A DNA stretch of 64,000 nt. Source: Paguma larvata (taxonomy: Eukaryota; Chordata; Mammalia; Carnivora; Viverridae). Of the stretch, positions 46,031-57,860 are shown in pieces (positions within the stretch are counted from its first letter, which is position 1; each line of letters opens with the position of its first letter). The translations under genes and the position numbers were made by a program. A model generated the notes under the pieces. The model searched no databases. It saw nothing but the letters and a program-made list of their open reading frames with translations, and was not told the origin of the DNA. The DNA is taken from NCBI GenBank assembly GCA_030068075.1, contig CM057839.1:49876960-49940959 (forward strand), read 5' to 3'.

Positions 46031-48934
46031 TCTATAGGCTAGGCTTCCCATAAAAATGGTACCGTTTCCTCCCACTTATTCCTGCAGTATAATTTTTTAA
46101 ATGCAATATATTTAAGTGTTAATATAAAACAGGCCAAGTTTGTGACTCATAGCAACTTTTGCTTCAACAAACTGAAGACAGAAAAACACTGCAACCACTG
46201 TTCTAAAACAAAACAAAATACAAACAGTTGAGTCAATTGGTCCAAACAAAAAAAACAAAGATGAAAAACTGGGGCAGTATGTTTCTGGGTAGGACAAAAT
46301 AAATATTACCAGTAGTTTCCCTGTCCTTACCCCTTGGCTAAATTAGGCCTCAAAGGAAGGGTGGTAACAGAAGAGATGGAGAGGTTCACGCTCTTGCCTC
46401 GCCTTCCTACATCTGATAGAGTGTGGAGTTGAGCAATGGGTATCAGGAGGCTAGCAGATGGCCAAATGGGGTTCTCTATCTTAATTTGAATACAGTTAGT
46501 TTAGGTTGACCTGCTTCCCAATATTAACACTGCACACATTGTCCACTAGAAGTATGGGTGACCAGAGGATCTAGGCCAACGGTTGCTTTGGACACCTATC
46601 AAAATTCACCTCCATATCCACGACTCTGACTGTCAGGTCAGATTTAAGATTTAAGAAAGATTTAAGCCTCTGTCTGGTGCTGCTCTGCCTCTCATGTTTC
46701 CTCATAGGCACACACTCTCTGTGACAGTATGAAGAATGCATGTTAAAGATGATTTCCCTGGCTCTTAGGATTTTATTGGAGAATTTATCTGGAAGTCAGA
46801 TGTCCAAGATGGTGGGGTTCAATCTTAGAGATTTATTCTGAAAACCAGATGTCTCCCCGGAGTCCAGGAGTTCTGCCTCACACTTGACCTTTTTTTCCCC
46901 CTATAAAAACCTACTCAGAATTTGGCCAGAAAAAAAAATTAAAAAGGTATATGAAGAAGTTTAAATGCTTTACCAAAAAAAATGCATTCAAGTATAGAGA
47001 GATCCAATACGCTATGTGATATGAAAGTGTTATATGTTTATAACAGTTTGACAACTTTATATATGGCAAAGCTGTTTATCCCCAAGAGGGAAAATGGCAT
47101 ACACCTTTACTCTGTTCAGGTGCCCTGAATTTGGAGGTTTAAAATAGTTCTTTGTTGCACCTCCCTGGGATTTTGACAGATGCTTCAGGCTATTGGAAAA
47201 CTTTAAAGGGATTTAACAAGAAACTGCATTGCACCATTTTCTTTTAATCTGTGTACCTAGTTGTCGAGTTGTGGCTAGCTTTAAACCACCCAAAAGCTGG
47301 GAGCGTTTTAAATCCTGTTTGTTTCTTGAGTGGACTATTCATTAATGAGCTTATCTGCTTGCTTCTGAAGTTAAATCTTATTTCTACATCTACTTTTCCT
47401 AATAACTTTTTTTGTTTTGACTTGTTGGGCAAAATATTACATGTTTATTTGTTAATTGTATACTTCCCAGACTTTGGAATTTGTTTTAAAAACATGTTTT
47501 GAATGTCCAAGTCTCAACACACACTTGACTTGTTTCTTTTATGAGGTAAATAGCCGAAGCTTAGAGTTATTTTTCAAGATAGTATTAAGGACTAACAGCA
47601 CACATCCTACCCTACCGCTACCTCTCCTCACCACTCCTGCCCCCCAAAATAAGCCCATTTTCATGCTTCTCATAAAAGACCCAAAAAAGGCTTTAAGAAC
47701 ACATTCATTAGACTATGACTCACCATGAATTCTTCTAATATGCTTTGTCTTTAAATTACATTCTAGAGATAGCCCCATAGGCATCTATGGATTTACAAGA
47801 CAGAATGCACTCTCAGTTTGCACTTCTGAGTTTGCCTCCATATGGAAGGAGCCATGTTCACACATCTCCAGGGAGTTCTCATCTAAACTGGAGAGCTCAG
47901 GCCATCCCTACCCTTTACCTGTGCTTTCTCAGTTCTGCTTTCTGGATCTTCTTTTGAGCAACCTCTTAGAAGTAATTCCACTTTCCCTTATATCCAAGGA
48001 TGAGGATATCTTGCTCAGTAAGCAAATCCAACAAGAAACTCTATCCTAGTCAGGTGCACTGATACGAGAATGACAGACACATGGTAATGGCCAATCGGCA
48101 GTGGAGGATGAGGGGACCCAGGAGTTAGGTGTTCATTTATAGTAGCATAACCCCACGTTCATTTATTTACTCATCATCCAGATGGGCTTGAGAAAAGGTT
48201 TGAGGTGGCTATGTGACCCCATCTCCAAAGATCAACGTAATTAGTATTTTCAGGCCATAATGATTTGGGAAGGGGGTAATTATACCATCAAAATCCTTCT
48301 GTCCTTGCAACAACCTACATCTAAAGTGAAGATTAAAGTTATTCAGCCTTTGAAGAGAAGCTTTTTGTTTGGGGATTTTCAAGTATGCTTGTCAGGTATA
48401 TGCCCATCACTGGTAACATCTTCGGAATAAACTTGTCGTCTCTCTGACATCAGTAAATCCATTCGTTCCCAGCTGTAATTTATCTCTTGATAAATCATGC
48501 TATCAAGTTGAAGTGTGAAAGCAATACCCTTAGGACATAAAATACCACTGAATCCGCTGTTTGGCTAATTTATTACTATTATTAGGGAACTGACAGGATT
48601 ACTTTAAAAATCGAGTGCCCAGAGGCCCCAGATTTCTATCAGGTCTCCGATACTGGCATAGTGTTTAATCATACCCAGCTGACCCAGCCACTTCCCTCAG
48701 CCTCCTTCTCTCCCAGTCGCTTTGGAGAATTCTTCTGAGAAGGGAGGAATGGCTGAGCTGGGCACAGGCTCCTCCAAAACATTCAGACAGATAGGTCTGA
48801 CAGTCAAGAGATAAAGCCTTGAGGCTTCTTTCTCAAGGAAGCTGTTTGCTTTCTTAAAAGGACTGCCTCTCTATTCAGTCCATGACAGCATGGCTTTATG
48901 TATGGTGAGGCATAGCACCAAACACTGACATGGT
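46031..48934. other. Largest repeat-poor block of the middle region
   Basis: About 2.9 kb with few recognisable repeats. 47100-47500 and 48480-48610 are AT-rich and complex. The latter (ATAAATCATGCTATCAAG, GGCTAATTTATTACTATTAT) has enhancer-like texture. Frames at 47244-47728 on both strands are overlapping and unsupported. Confidence 0.35.
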
Positions 48935-49125
48935 ACAGCAACAGGAGTTCCAAACAGGAGGCAGCAGACGTGACTTGAATTCCTAACTCTGGCATTTACT
49001 AGTTGTGTGACCTTAGACAAGTTGTTTAGTGCTTCCCAGCCTTAGTTTCTATAGCTGCAAAATGGTGTTAATAATAGGATTGCTGAGAGAATGAATTAAG
49101 ACAGGTAGAAACGTTCACCTCATAA
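48935..49125 (+). repeat. MIR SINE
   Basis: GCAGCAGACGTGACTTGAATTCC (in part), TCTGGCATTTACTAGTTGTG, TGACCTTAGACAAGTTGTTTAG, GCTGCAAAATGGTGTTAATAATAGG (in part) and GAGAGAATGAATTAAGACAGG match the full MIR order. Confidence 0.88.
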
Positions 49126-49599
49126 AAGGTGACCAAAAATGTCTGTTGCTCCCTTTTAACACCATATTTTTTGAAGCAGATGTTATAGGGATGTGTCAAT
49201 GATCTTAATTTTTCAACCACTAGTGATTATCCAATTCCCAGTCATACTCAGATTTGTTTTAATTGTGGGATTCAACCCAGCATTGGGCATTAAGATACAT
49301 GATAAATAAAGACACCTCCATAAGACTTTTTTCGCATCTTACATCCTAATGAAATGTAGATTAAATTCCATTAAAACAAATGCCATAACTGACCCCAACC
49401 CTGCAAAGAGAAGATAGTGGAGAGGGCCTACTAAAGAGAATCTAAGCCACAGCCAACCTAATAGTATTTCAAACAGCACTTAAACTTTTCAACATTCTAG
49501 CATGAACATTGTTGTAAGAGGAAATGCCCAGTATAAATTACCAGCGAGCTGGTTTGCGCACATGTTGGCGGCAATTCAGGAACCTACTTAAGCTTCCGC
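49126..49599. other. Unique stretch
   Basis: No repeat or gene recognised. Confidence 0.4.
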
Positions 49600-49970
49600 T
49601 GTTGTGCTCTGTACTGTTTCCAGCCTTCTCCTTGACAAGCCACTTCCATTGCCACCTCAAGACCTTTGCACTTGCCCATTCTCCCAGCCTCGGATACTTG
49701 TCCCTTATCTCAATGAACCTCTTCCACCACTTCATGCAGACTTGAGTTCAAATGTCACCATTCTGGAGGGACCTTTTTTAAATACCTCCCTGGAATAGTT
49801 CCCACACCCAACGTCCATCCATTAATTGGCCCCTTACCCTCTTTTTTCTTCATAGCAGTTAACCTGACATACTGTTTTTTGGTCTCCTACTAGCCTTTAA
49901 AGCACAGCAGATTTTTGTCTGTCTTATTCACCACTACTACAAATGCCTAAAATTATGCCTAACCTATAGT
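49600..49970 (+). repeat. L2 LINE 3' region
   Basis: CTCAAGACCTTTGCACTTGCC, CATTCTCCCAGCCTCGGATAC, GTTCAAATGTCACCATTCTGG, CTTCATAGCAGTTAACCTGAC and GATTTTTGTCTGTCTTATTCACC (each in part) follow L2 order (gggcctttgcacttgctgttcc ... tcaaatgtcacctcctcagagaggcc). It is separate from the L2 starting near 50100, because L2 order restarts there. Confidence 0.8.
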
Positions 49971-50189
49971 GAAGAGTGAGACAAGAAAGGTTGGTATCGT
50001 CCACCATTGCATAGGGACAAAGTGTCCTGCTGCAGCCCACAGCAGTTCAGTTCCTAAAGGCACATGTCCCAGAACAGAAGCAGAGCAAAGCCAGGTGGGC
50101 ACCCCTACCCAGCCTCATTCAGATTCCCATAATCCCTCACAGGTCTACAGTAGTCTCCTAATTGGTCTCCCTTCCTCAAGGTTATGTTC

Positions 50190-50925
50190 CAACTTTTTTT
50201 TTTTATCCACCCCACGTATTTCCTTTCTTGTTGATTCTGGTTTTGTTTTCCTTTTGTTGGATTGGGTTTTTTTAAATTGAGTATAACTGGCATACAATAA
50301 ATGGCCTGTACTTAAATTGTATAATTTGATGAGTTTTGACATCTGAATACACCCAAGAAACCATCACTGCAGTCAAGATAATGAACAATTCTATCACTCC
50401 CCAAAATTTCTTCATGCACCTTTGCAATCTCTCCCTCCCACCACAGCCCCAGGTGCCCCCAATCCTCATTCCCAGATTAGTTTATATTTTCTTATAATCT
50501 TATATAAATAGAATCACACAGTATGTATTTTAGGGTCTTTTGGGGGAGGGGATGCTGGATTCTTTCACTCAGTATAATTATTTTGATATTTATCATCATT
50601 GAATCAATGATTCTTTCCTTCTTATTACTAAGTGGTATTATGTTGAATGGATATACCACAATTTCTTTAGCCATTCACCTATTGGTAGACATGTGAATTG
50701 CTTCTAGTTGGGGGCAGTTACAAATAAAGTTGCTATTAACATCCATGTACAAATCATTGTCTAAACATGCTCTCCTTTCTTTTGGATAGATATGTAGGAG
50801 AGGAATACTGGGTCATATGGTAGATGTATGAAACTAATAGTTGTTCCATTTTATACTCCCACCAGCTGTGCATAAGGGTTGCAGAAGTCCCACATCCATA
50901 ACAATACTTGGTATTCTGACAGCAA
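50190..50925 (-). repeat. Old L1 3' region and ORF2 end, minus strand
   Basis: The T-run at 50190-50200 is the poly-A side. AAATTGAGTATAACTGGCATAC (in part), GATGAGTTTTGACATCTGAATAC, AATAGAATCACACAGTATG, CTTTCACTCAGTATAATTA, CCATTCACCTATTGGTAGAC, CATCCATGTACAAATC and TACTCCCACCAGCTGTGC follow antisense L1 3'-UTR then ORF2 text. No intact frame. Confidence 0.88.
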
Positions 50926-51194
50926 CATCTAAATGAAGGACGAACCTGATCATACCACTCCTCCTCAAAATTACCCATGATTCCTCACCTGCTGCAGAAT
51001 AAAGCCCGCCTTTCTCAGGGCTTTTTACAAGACTGCCTCCCAGCACAGACACACTTTATACCACTTTTTCCTTTTTTCAATTTCAGCCGCCAGACCTTCT
51101 CCACCTAGCTTACAGCTTCCTCAGCATCCCATAACCATAGCACCCTTCCCTGACTCTGAGTCTTTACACAAGCTTTTCTCCATTCTTTTGCTAT

Positions 51195-51597
51195 TATGGG
51201 CTGAATTAGGTCACCCCCAAAATTCAGAGGTTGAACTCTTAACCCCCAGTACTTCAGAATGTGACTGTATTTGGAGATAGGGTCTTTAAAGAGGTAATTA
51301 CGTTAAAATGAGGTCATTAAGATGAGCAGTAATCTCATTTGTCCTCATAAGAAGAGGAAATTTCATCATAGACTCTTACAGAAGGAAGAAGATGTGAAGA
51401 CACAGGGAGATGACAGCCATCTATAAGCTAAGGAGATGGCCTGGAACAGAATTTTTCATCATGACCCTCAGAAGGAACCAATGCTGCCACTACCTTGATT
51501 TTAGACTTCCAGTCTCAAGAACTATGAAATGACAAATTTCTGTTGTTTAGTTCACTTGGTCTCTGGTCCCTGCTTTGGCAGCCTGAGTAAACTAATG
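51195..51597 (+). repeat. ERVL-MaLR LTR inside L2
   Basis: TATGGGCTGAATTAGGTCACCCCC (in part), AGTACTTCAGAATGTGACTG, TTTGGAGATAGGGTCTTTAAAG, GTGAAGACACAGGGAGATGAC, TTTAGACTTCCAGTCTCAAG and a terminal GAGTAAACTAATGCA are the full LTR order. Little internal decay compared with the other LTR copies. Confidence 0.88.
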
Positions 51598-51815
51598 CAT
51601 TCATCTCTTCAACTCCTTCCCAACCACAGGTCCAGCCCATTTGTTATTTTCTCTTCTAATTCTTCTCCCACTTCTCTTGCTCAAATTTAATAGCTCCTTT
51701 TTTGGTTTGTTTGTTTTTAAATCTGTGCCATAGTACTTTGTTCACACCTCTCCTGGGAATTTGATCTTAATATACTAAGTATTTGTATAAGGGTCTATCT
51801 TCCACTCTAGGCTAC

Positions 51816-51989
51816 AAGATTTTCTTAAAGATTTTTTTTTAATCTTTGCATTCTGAGCTGTCTAAATCAGTCTCCTGACTCGATAGAGACTTTTATGTAT
51901 GTTTGTTTCACAAATTCTCTGGAACTAGGCTGCTCAGTCAGATTTCTTTCCCCCCACAGCTTCCTACTATCTCTTAAAAAAAAAAATCC
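51816..51989. other. Short unassigned stretch with T/A runs
   Basis: T-run near 51832-51841 and A-run near 51976-51986. No repeat family recognised. Confidence 0.4.
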
Positions 51990-52510
51990 TACTAATTTCC
52001 CTGTATAGGAATCTATCCCAAGGAGATTTCCGAACAAGTACCTAAAAATGGATGTACAAGAAAGTTCTTCAGAGTATTGATTATAATATCAAAAAATTGC
52101 AATAGGCGTAAGTGTTGTTCAATAGAATTAGTTAAATAACTTATGGTATATCTCAAAGAGGGATACTGTGCAGTCAATAAAAACGATGATGTGGATCCAT
52201 ACTAATTGACATGGAAAAAACTATTATTGAATGAACACAAAATGAAACAGGACACAGAACATGATGTATAGTATAATATGTAAACAAAGTCATGAATAAG
52301 TATAGCTCTAGGTAACCATGCATACAGAAATATGTGGTAGACCATTTACCAAAATGCTATAAGAGTTAAATCTGGATGGAAAGTTTTCACACAGTTTTTC
52401 TTTTTTCTCTGCAGTTCCAGAAAAGTGTAGATTTTTGAAAGAGCCATGAAATCATTTTACAACCAGAATAAAATAATAACATTATTTCGTTTAAAATATA
52501 TATACCAATA
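51990..52510 (+). repeat. Old L1 LINE, ORF2 end and 3' region
   Basis: TATAGGAATCTATCCCAAGGAG (in part), CAAGTACCTAAAAATGGATG, ATTGATTATAATATCAAAAAATTGC, ATAGAATTAGTTAAATAAC, GATACTGTGCAGTCAATAAAAAC and AAATATGTGGTAGACCATTTACC resemble sense ORF2 text of old L1. Broken frames. Confidence 0.72.
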
Positions 52511-53229
52511 AAGAGGAGAGTAGCTAGGCTCTACTGTTCTGCTAGATCAACGCCTTCGCCCAAGCATGGAAAGGAGGCAATTCTCCTCATCCTGCTAATT
52601 AAGCTTCCCGAAGCAGGTCAGCCCTGGGTGCAGGCCACACAGATGGGCATCTGCATGCCATGATTAGGAGCTATCGAGCTGCTCTGCCCAGCCCGCCCCG
52701 GTCTCATCCTTGAGCCCTGCAGTCAGGCTTTAAAAGCCTAAGTTTCTCATTATTAGTTATTCCATTTGGATACTTCAATTAGGCAGCTGTTAAAATTCAT
52801 GGGGAAAAAAAAAGCTATTATTAGTTAAGGACATGATAACCCAATTAATTCCTCCGGCAAAAGGCTGAACCATTAGATTATGATATAGAAAAGGAAAGAA
52901 GGGGAAATGGGCAGGAATTGGTGATAGGAGTGGGAAAATCCAACATAAACAAATTCAGTCTCTGGGGAAAGTAGAGAGAGGGTAACCAACAGAAGGAGGG
53001 GCTGGAGTGATAACCACAACTAGTTTGCAAATGGTAGGGCAAAGCTTGCTCCTCAGTGGGACACAAATAGCTGGATGCGAATACTCTGAGAAATTTCTTT
53101 AAAGAACCAATCACACACACTTAGATTCTCCATCGATACATGCTTTACTTCCTTTTGGCAACATCTGCACACTTGGTTGATGGCCATCAGGTGCAGACCA
53201 AATGGGGCAAAATAATATTGTGATGCATT
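52511..53229. other. Unique block; enhancer-like part at 52700-52870
   Basis: Positions 52700-52870 are AT-rich, complex and hold several ATTA/TAATTA cores (TTCAATTAGGCAGCTGTTAAA, CCAATTAATTCCTCC, in part). No repeat or exon. Conservation is not known. Confidence 0.3.
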
Positions 53230-53825
53230 ACCCAGTGTTTTTCATCCCCTATGTTCCCTGCTAACCCCCTTGTAGCAGATTATATTTTCCCTAGATGGCC
53301 ATACCAATGTATGTCCCCATGCTCACAGTGTGGCATGGACAAGCCTCCCCATCCAGAGGTGGGGTCAGTGTTCTCTCTCCTTGAATGCAGGTGGACCTTT
53401 ATAACTTCCTCAACCAATGAAAGGATACCGTGTGACTGACGAGGATTGTCATTAAGGGCTGTATGGTTTCTGCCTATCCCTCTCTCCCTCTCTCCCTCTC
53501 TCTCTCTCTCTCTCACACCTCTTGCCCCTGGAACCCAGCCACCATGTTCTAATAAAGCCCATGGCACATGATGTGGCCCTGTGAGGGTCTTCCAGCTGAC
53601 TACACCAGCTAGGCCCCCAGCCAACAGCAACCTCCAGATACTGCATTTATAACCTTTACAATGATCTTGGCCCCGCAATGTTGATGGTTTCCAGCTGATG
53701 CCCCAGACACAGGAAGAGAGAAAACTTGTCCTCACTGCGCCCTTTCTGAATGCCTGACCCACCGAAACCATGAGACATAATAAGTACTTTTGTTTTGAGC
53801 AGTAAGTAACCAGCATACTACGCTA
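53230..53825 (+). repeat. MaLR (MLT1-type) LTR with CT expansion
   Basis: GTGGGGTCAGTGTTCTCTCTCC (in part), CTCTTGCCCCTGGAACCCAGC, CCACCATGTTCTAATAAAGCCC, GGCCCCCAGCCAACAGCAAC and GAGCAGTAAGTAACCAGC are LTR blocks in order. A (TC)n tract is at 53478-53514. A minus-strand open frame of about 178 codons across it is antisense to the LTR and not a gene. Confidence 0.7.
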
Positions 53826-54529
53826 CTCTTACCACGCCCTCAGACTAAGATGCCAGAAGAGAAAAGTGTCAATTATTTTCTGAGTTTCAAAGCAGTTTTT
53901 CAACAATCATCTCTATGAGAATGGCTTAAAGGAATTAAATTTGGAATCTAAATACCCTAACATTTGACTATCAAAAGACAAGAGCCCTCAAGAACTTAGA
54001 GGCATAATATTTATGATTTAAGCAACAGATTCAGAAGAAGGCAAGATAGGAGTGAGTTTTCCCGTCTAAGATGATACTAAAAACAACATTTTAAAATTTT
54101 TTTCTGAAGAGAAGACAGAGCCTTCTGAAATTTCACTGCGGGAATCCAGGCAGTGTAGACCAAAGGCGTTGATGGGTATCTCAGTAGATGCCAGCAGGAT
54201 TGACGAAGGGGATCAAGGATGGGGATAATCAGACATCTCTTGCCTGCATTGGTTAATGATGCTCTGGGACCAGATGGGGCCCCACAACAATCCATAAGTT
54301 CTAAGGGCAGCTTAATATCAACCATGAGGAGAAGGAAAGAGTGAAAAAAATATATGCATAAGAGTCACCTGAGACTGATCATGTTAAATACTCTGGCATC
54401 GGTATTGAAGGATGATTTAAACACTGTGTAAATTTACTTACTAAAATATTAAGCGACATTATTTATACATTAAAGTTACCATTTAAGGAATTTGTACACT
54501 CTTCACCGTTTTGATATTCACCTTCCCTG
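53826..54529. other. Unique stretch
   Basis: No repeat or exon recognised. An 82-codon minus-strand frame at 54077-54325 has no support. Confidence 0.4.
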
Positions 54530-54625
54530 ATAAAATTGTAACTTCCTGGAGGGGAAGAACATAAATGGCCCAGAGTATGCACTCAATGAATATGTGTTAA
54601 TGAGTAAATAAATGATTAAAGAATT
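54530..54625 (+). repeat. L2 LINE 3' end
   Basis: GTAACTTCCTGGAGGGGAAGAAC (in part), then CAGAGTATGCACTCAATGAATATG and AATGAGTAAATAAATG, the L2 terminus with its short tail. Confidence 0.65.
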
Positions 54626-54639
54626 CGAAACAGCTCTGT

Positions 54640-54900
54640 TGTGTAAATCAGAGGCCATGAATCATCCCAGCTCCGTTTCCAACAAGCCAGGTGGCCTTTA
54701 ATAGTTCCCTAACTCTCTTGGGGCCCAAGGGTTCTTAGCTATAAAGTTAGATGACCTCCAAGTACACCTCCAACTCTCATATCCCATTGGACCGTAAGCT
54801 ACTACACAACAGGAATTGAGATCCAATCATTTTTATAGCCCCAGGACCTAGTATAGTGCCTGGTAAATAGCAGGCACTCAATAAATATTTGTTGAAAAAT
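54640..54900 (+). repeat. MIR fragment followed by L2 3' terminus
   Basis: 54640-54785: GGCCTTTAATAGTTCCCTAACTCTC (in part) and TTAGCTATAAAGTTAGATGACC suggest MIR. 54790-54900: GACCGTAAGCTACTACACAACAGG (in part), CCAGGACCTAGTATAGTGCC and GCAGGCACTCAATAAATATTTG are a well-preserved L2 terminus ending GTTGAAAAATGTG. Confidence 0.7.
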
Positions 54901-57419
54901 GTGATGAACAATATGCTATGTTTCAAACCCTAATAAGGACGATGTGTAATTTGGTTGCCTTTTCAAGTACATAAATGTTAAATGAAAACTAAAGAGAAAT
55001 AACAAACCGAGAATGTCATAATGTCATTTTCACGGTACAGCAACACTTCCTAACTGCCCAGCATTTAAGGAGTAATGGTTTTATTGCCCGGGAGTCTGAC
55101 ACGGTGATTTGCTCTGACTTGCGTCCCTGTTATTCTGACTGACAGCCTCTCTGAGCTGTCTTTTGGTGGGCAGCGGTTGCCCCTGGTGCATTTTTGATCA
55201 AAAGTACATACGTCCTGTCATCTTTTATAATCCTCAGAACTTGAAGATTGTCTTTTACGTAGGTTTTCTGAGCTGAAATTAGGTTTGAATAATAATCAGG
55301 ATTGTGGATCTTCCAAAGCAAAGGTACTTTATGAGAAAATGCTATCTTACAATTCTTCCAGGCATAGAATTTCAGAGTTGAAAGATTTTTCCATCCCAGG
55401 ATTTTATCTTATTAATATTCTCCTTTGCAATTCAAGTACCAAGAACTGGAAAAATCTCTGATTGTCCTCCAGCAATGGCATTAAAGGCTCCTCATAACAT
55501 ACAGCACCAGAATTGTGCCATAATTTAGTGAAATTGAACATTGCTCTGTGACTGCTAATTTTCCATCGAGATGATTCTGTCTCTAAGCAAGAAAAGAAAA
55601 GATGAAAACTTGATAGGAAAAAAAAAATCCCTTTTTCTAATTACCGTGAAGATTTTCAGATGCTTTAGGGTAAATACACCATTTTACCTTTGCCCCGATT
55701 TTTACCACAAGGTTCTGCTAAAAATCCTTGTGGCTAGAATGTCATAACTGAGTTTCTCTTTTAATCTTCCACTTGGAAAACCCAGTTATAATTGTATAGC
55801 AATGATGCACTCTGTTCTAGGAGACTGCTGTATCAGCGTATTCATTTTTAACCTTTATTTTCAATTATTTGCAGTTTGGGATTTAGTTCCCAAAGTCAAT
55901 TTGGGAGACTTCTTCTCTTTTAATAAAGGAAGCTAATTTACCCATTTTGCAGTTGCCAAACAATCACATTGAAAAATATGGGCATATACATGTTCACAGA
56001 CTCATTTCATAGACTCTGAGTCTAGAAATATGCTTTTTAAACTTCCCTAATATGTTAATCATTAAGGTAAGGTATCTGTTATTTTGCCATTTTCTAGTAA
56101 TTTCAACAGAATCTCCCTGTGCCTTTGCAGTGGGATTAATACAATTAGACTACAGATCTTCTGGATGAAGTGGGGTTTTTTAGAGTCATATAATAACAAT
56201 GATAATAATAATAATAATTGCATATATTTCTTAAAGAAGGCACCCATTAGCTCCATTGAAGTCAATGTGTGGTTGTTTACTTGCCAATATTGGTAAATTA
56301 AGGAATTTTAACAGCTGTAGAACATAAAGTCACACCTCTACTGTAGCAAGTCTTTTAAGATTATCATGTTGGGAGGAAGAGGACTGCCCTCAGTGGGATG
56401 TGATTTGAGAGCCTCCTGCCTCCTTCATGTCTACCCCACTATGCAGTAGGAAGTCCACACACTACTCATCTTTTTGACTTAATGAGATCTCTTTTAAAAT
56501 GCAAACATGTTACCTGAATATCAGGATATATTGTCACATCACGGCATGTGGAACACCTAGGAATTAATTGCAGAAATTAATGAGTTAGGTATGAAAGGTG
56601 TGGGCTTTGAGTAGTGAAACAAAGGACAGACACCAAAACAGAGGTGAAGAATTTATGTATATATTTAGCAACCCTCTCCAATAGTGTTTTATACATGCCA
56701 TTATTATAATTGTTTCAGCATTTGTTTACCTTTAGGTAATTATCTTTGCCTAGGCTTCCTAGAGATCAGTCTGAGGCAAAGATGAGAGGCCAACACTTTG
56801 CAGAGGTGCAATTCCAGGGAAGCGACCACGAGGGGGACACGGAGAGAGGAAGGGAAGGAGGACAGGCATAAACAGAGTGGCGGATTACTGAGCTGGCCAC
56901 ATCTTCCTGGAAAATGGAATCAGCTGTCCAGTCACATGACCCTCCACCCCTCCTAGTCTGCTGTGTGGAACCACCACACCTGGAATAGTCCATGGGGATG
57001 AAAGGAGGCTACATCTCCCAGGATCCTCCAGCTCCTGTTTACCATTGCTCAGAGGTCACCCACCATGTGTCAACTCCCCACTCACTTCTGAGTTATGACA
57101 TCCAGCACCTCTGGGAAGTTGCGGGAGAAGCCCAACCCAGAGCCAGCGATGCACAGCTACGTCTGAGCCCAGAGGTGCCTGGCAAGTCACAGGCCTTGTG
57201 AGTTTGGTCAGGTCAGATCTGAGTGAAGGAACCCTAAGGCTCCTGCTTCAGTGGACAAAATGGAGCCCATGCTGAGCCCAGGTGGTGGCAGTAGGATTCA
57301 GACTATGGCAGTGTTGTCCACTGAGAAACCATGTAAGGCCATGAGGCCAGGTGAGGCTAAGTAAACCTGGAAAAGTACATAAAATGGTCTGGAACCAAAA
57401 TTACTGCTCTATTTTTGTT
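54901..57419. other. Repeat-poor block; enhancer-like part at 55330-55960
   Basis: 55330-55960 is free of recognised repeats and AT-rich with varied content. A short ATA/ATAATA repeat is at about 56195-56217. 56760-57360 is more GC-rich, and short frames on both strands there are unsupported. No exon called. Confidence 0.35.
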
Positions 57420-57530
57420 AAATAGACTCTGTGCTCCTTGATGGCAGAAATCCTATGTTCCCATCCTAGCATCTTTGTATCCCCAGCACTAAGGGTCAGA
57501 TACACCATAACAGACTGGAGTAAGCCTGTT
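57420..57530 (+). repeat. L2 LINE 3' fragment
   Basis: GACTCTGTGCTCCTTGATGG, CAGAAATCCTATGTTCCC and GCATCTTTGTATCCCCAGCAC are L2 3' text. The last bases of the terminus are diverged. Confidence 0.7.
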
Positions 57531-57704
57531 AAGATACGTTTTTTTGTAAATGCTCATCCAATCTGGTCATCCCGTACACTAGAACATTGACAATAATTGT
57601 CAAATGGGTTCATCCATGACAAATGTTCACCCATAGCATGTTCACCCATAGTTCATTCGGGCCATTATTTTACAAACAGCCAAAAAAGACAAAACGACAA
57701 CAAA

Positions 57705-57860
57705 AACACTCCCAGTGTACTATAATAATCAAGAAGACAGGCTCTGGAATCTAACAGACCGAGTGACATATTTGTATAGCCTCACTGGATCTTGGTTTTC
57801 TTTTCTGAAAAATGGAGATCATAATGTCTGTCTCGCTGCACTGCTGGGGACGCGTGTGGG
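57705..57860 (+). repeat. MIR SINE fragment
   Basis: AGACAGGCTCTGGAATCTAAC, CACTGGATCTTGGTTTTC and TTCTGAAAAATGGAGATCATAATG (in part) match the 5' and core portions of MIR. Confidence 0.7.

Larger units (their letters stand above)
50100..51815 (+). repeat. L2 LINE interrupted by L1 and a MaLR LTR
   Basis: Three collinear pieces: 50130-50189 (CTACAGTAGTCTCCTAATTGG), 50926-51194 (CCTGATCATACCACTCCTCC, TGCAGAATAAAGCCCGCC, CTTACAGCTTCCTCAGCATCC) and 51598-51815 (CTAATTCTTCTCCCACTTCTC, TGTTCACACCTCTCCTGGG). They make one L2 copy with an L1 (50190-50925, minus) and an LTR (51195-51597, plus) inserted in it. Confidence 0.72.

Noticed and set aside
53280..53816. 178-codon minus-strand open frame
   Set aside because: Antisense across an MLT1-type LTR with a (TC)n tract that yields the R/E-repeat peptide part.
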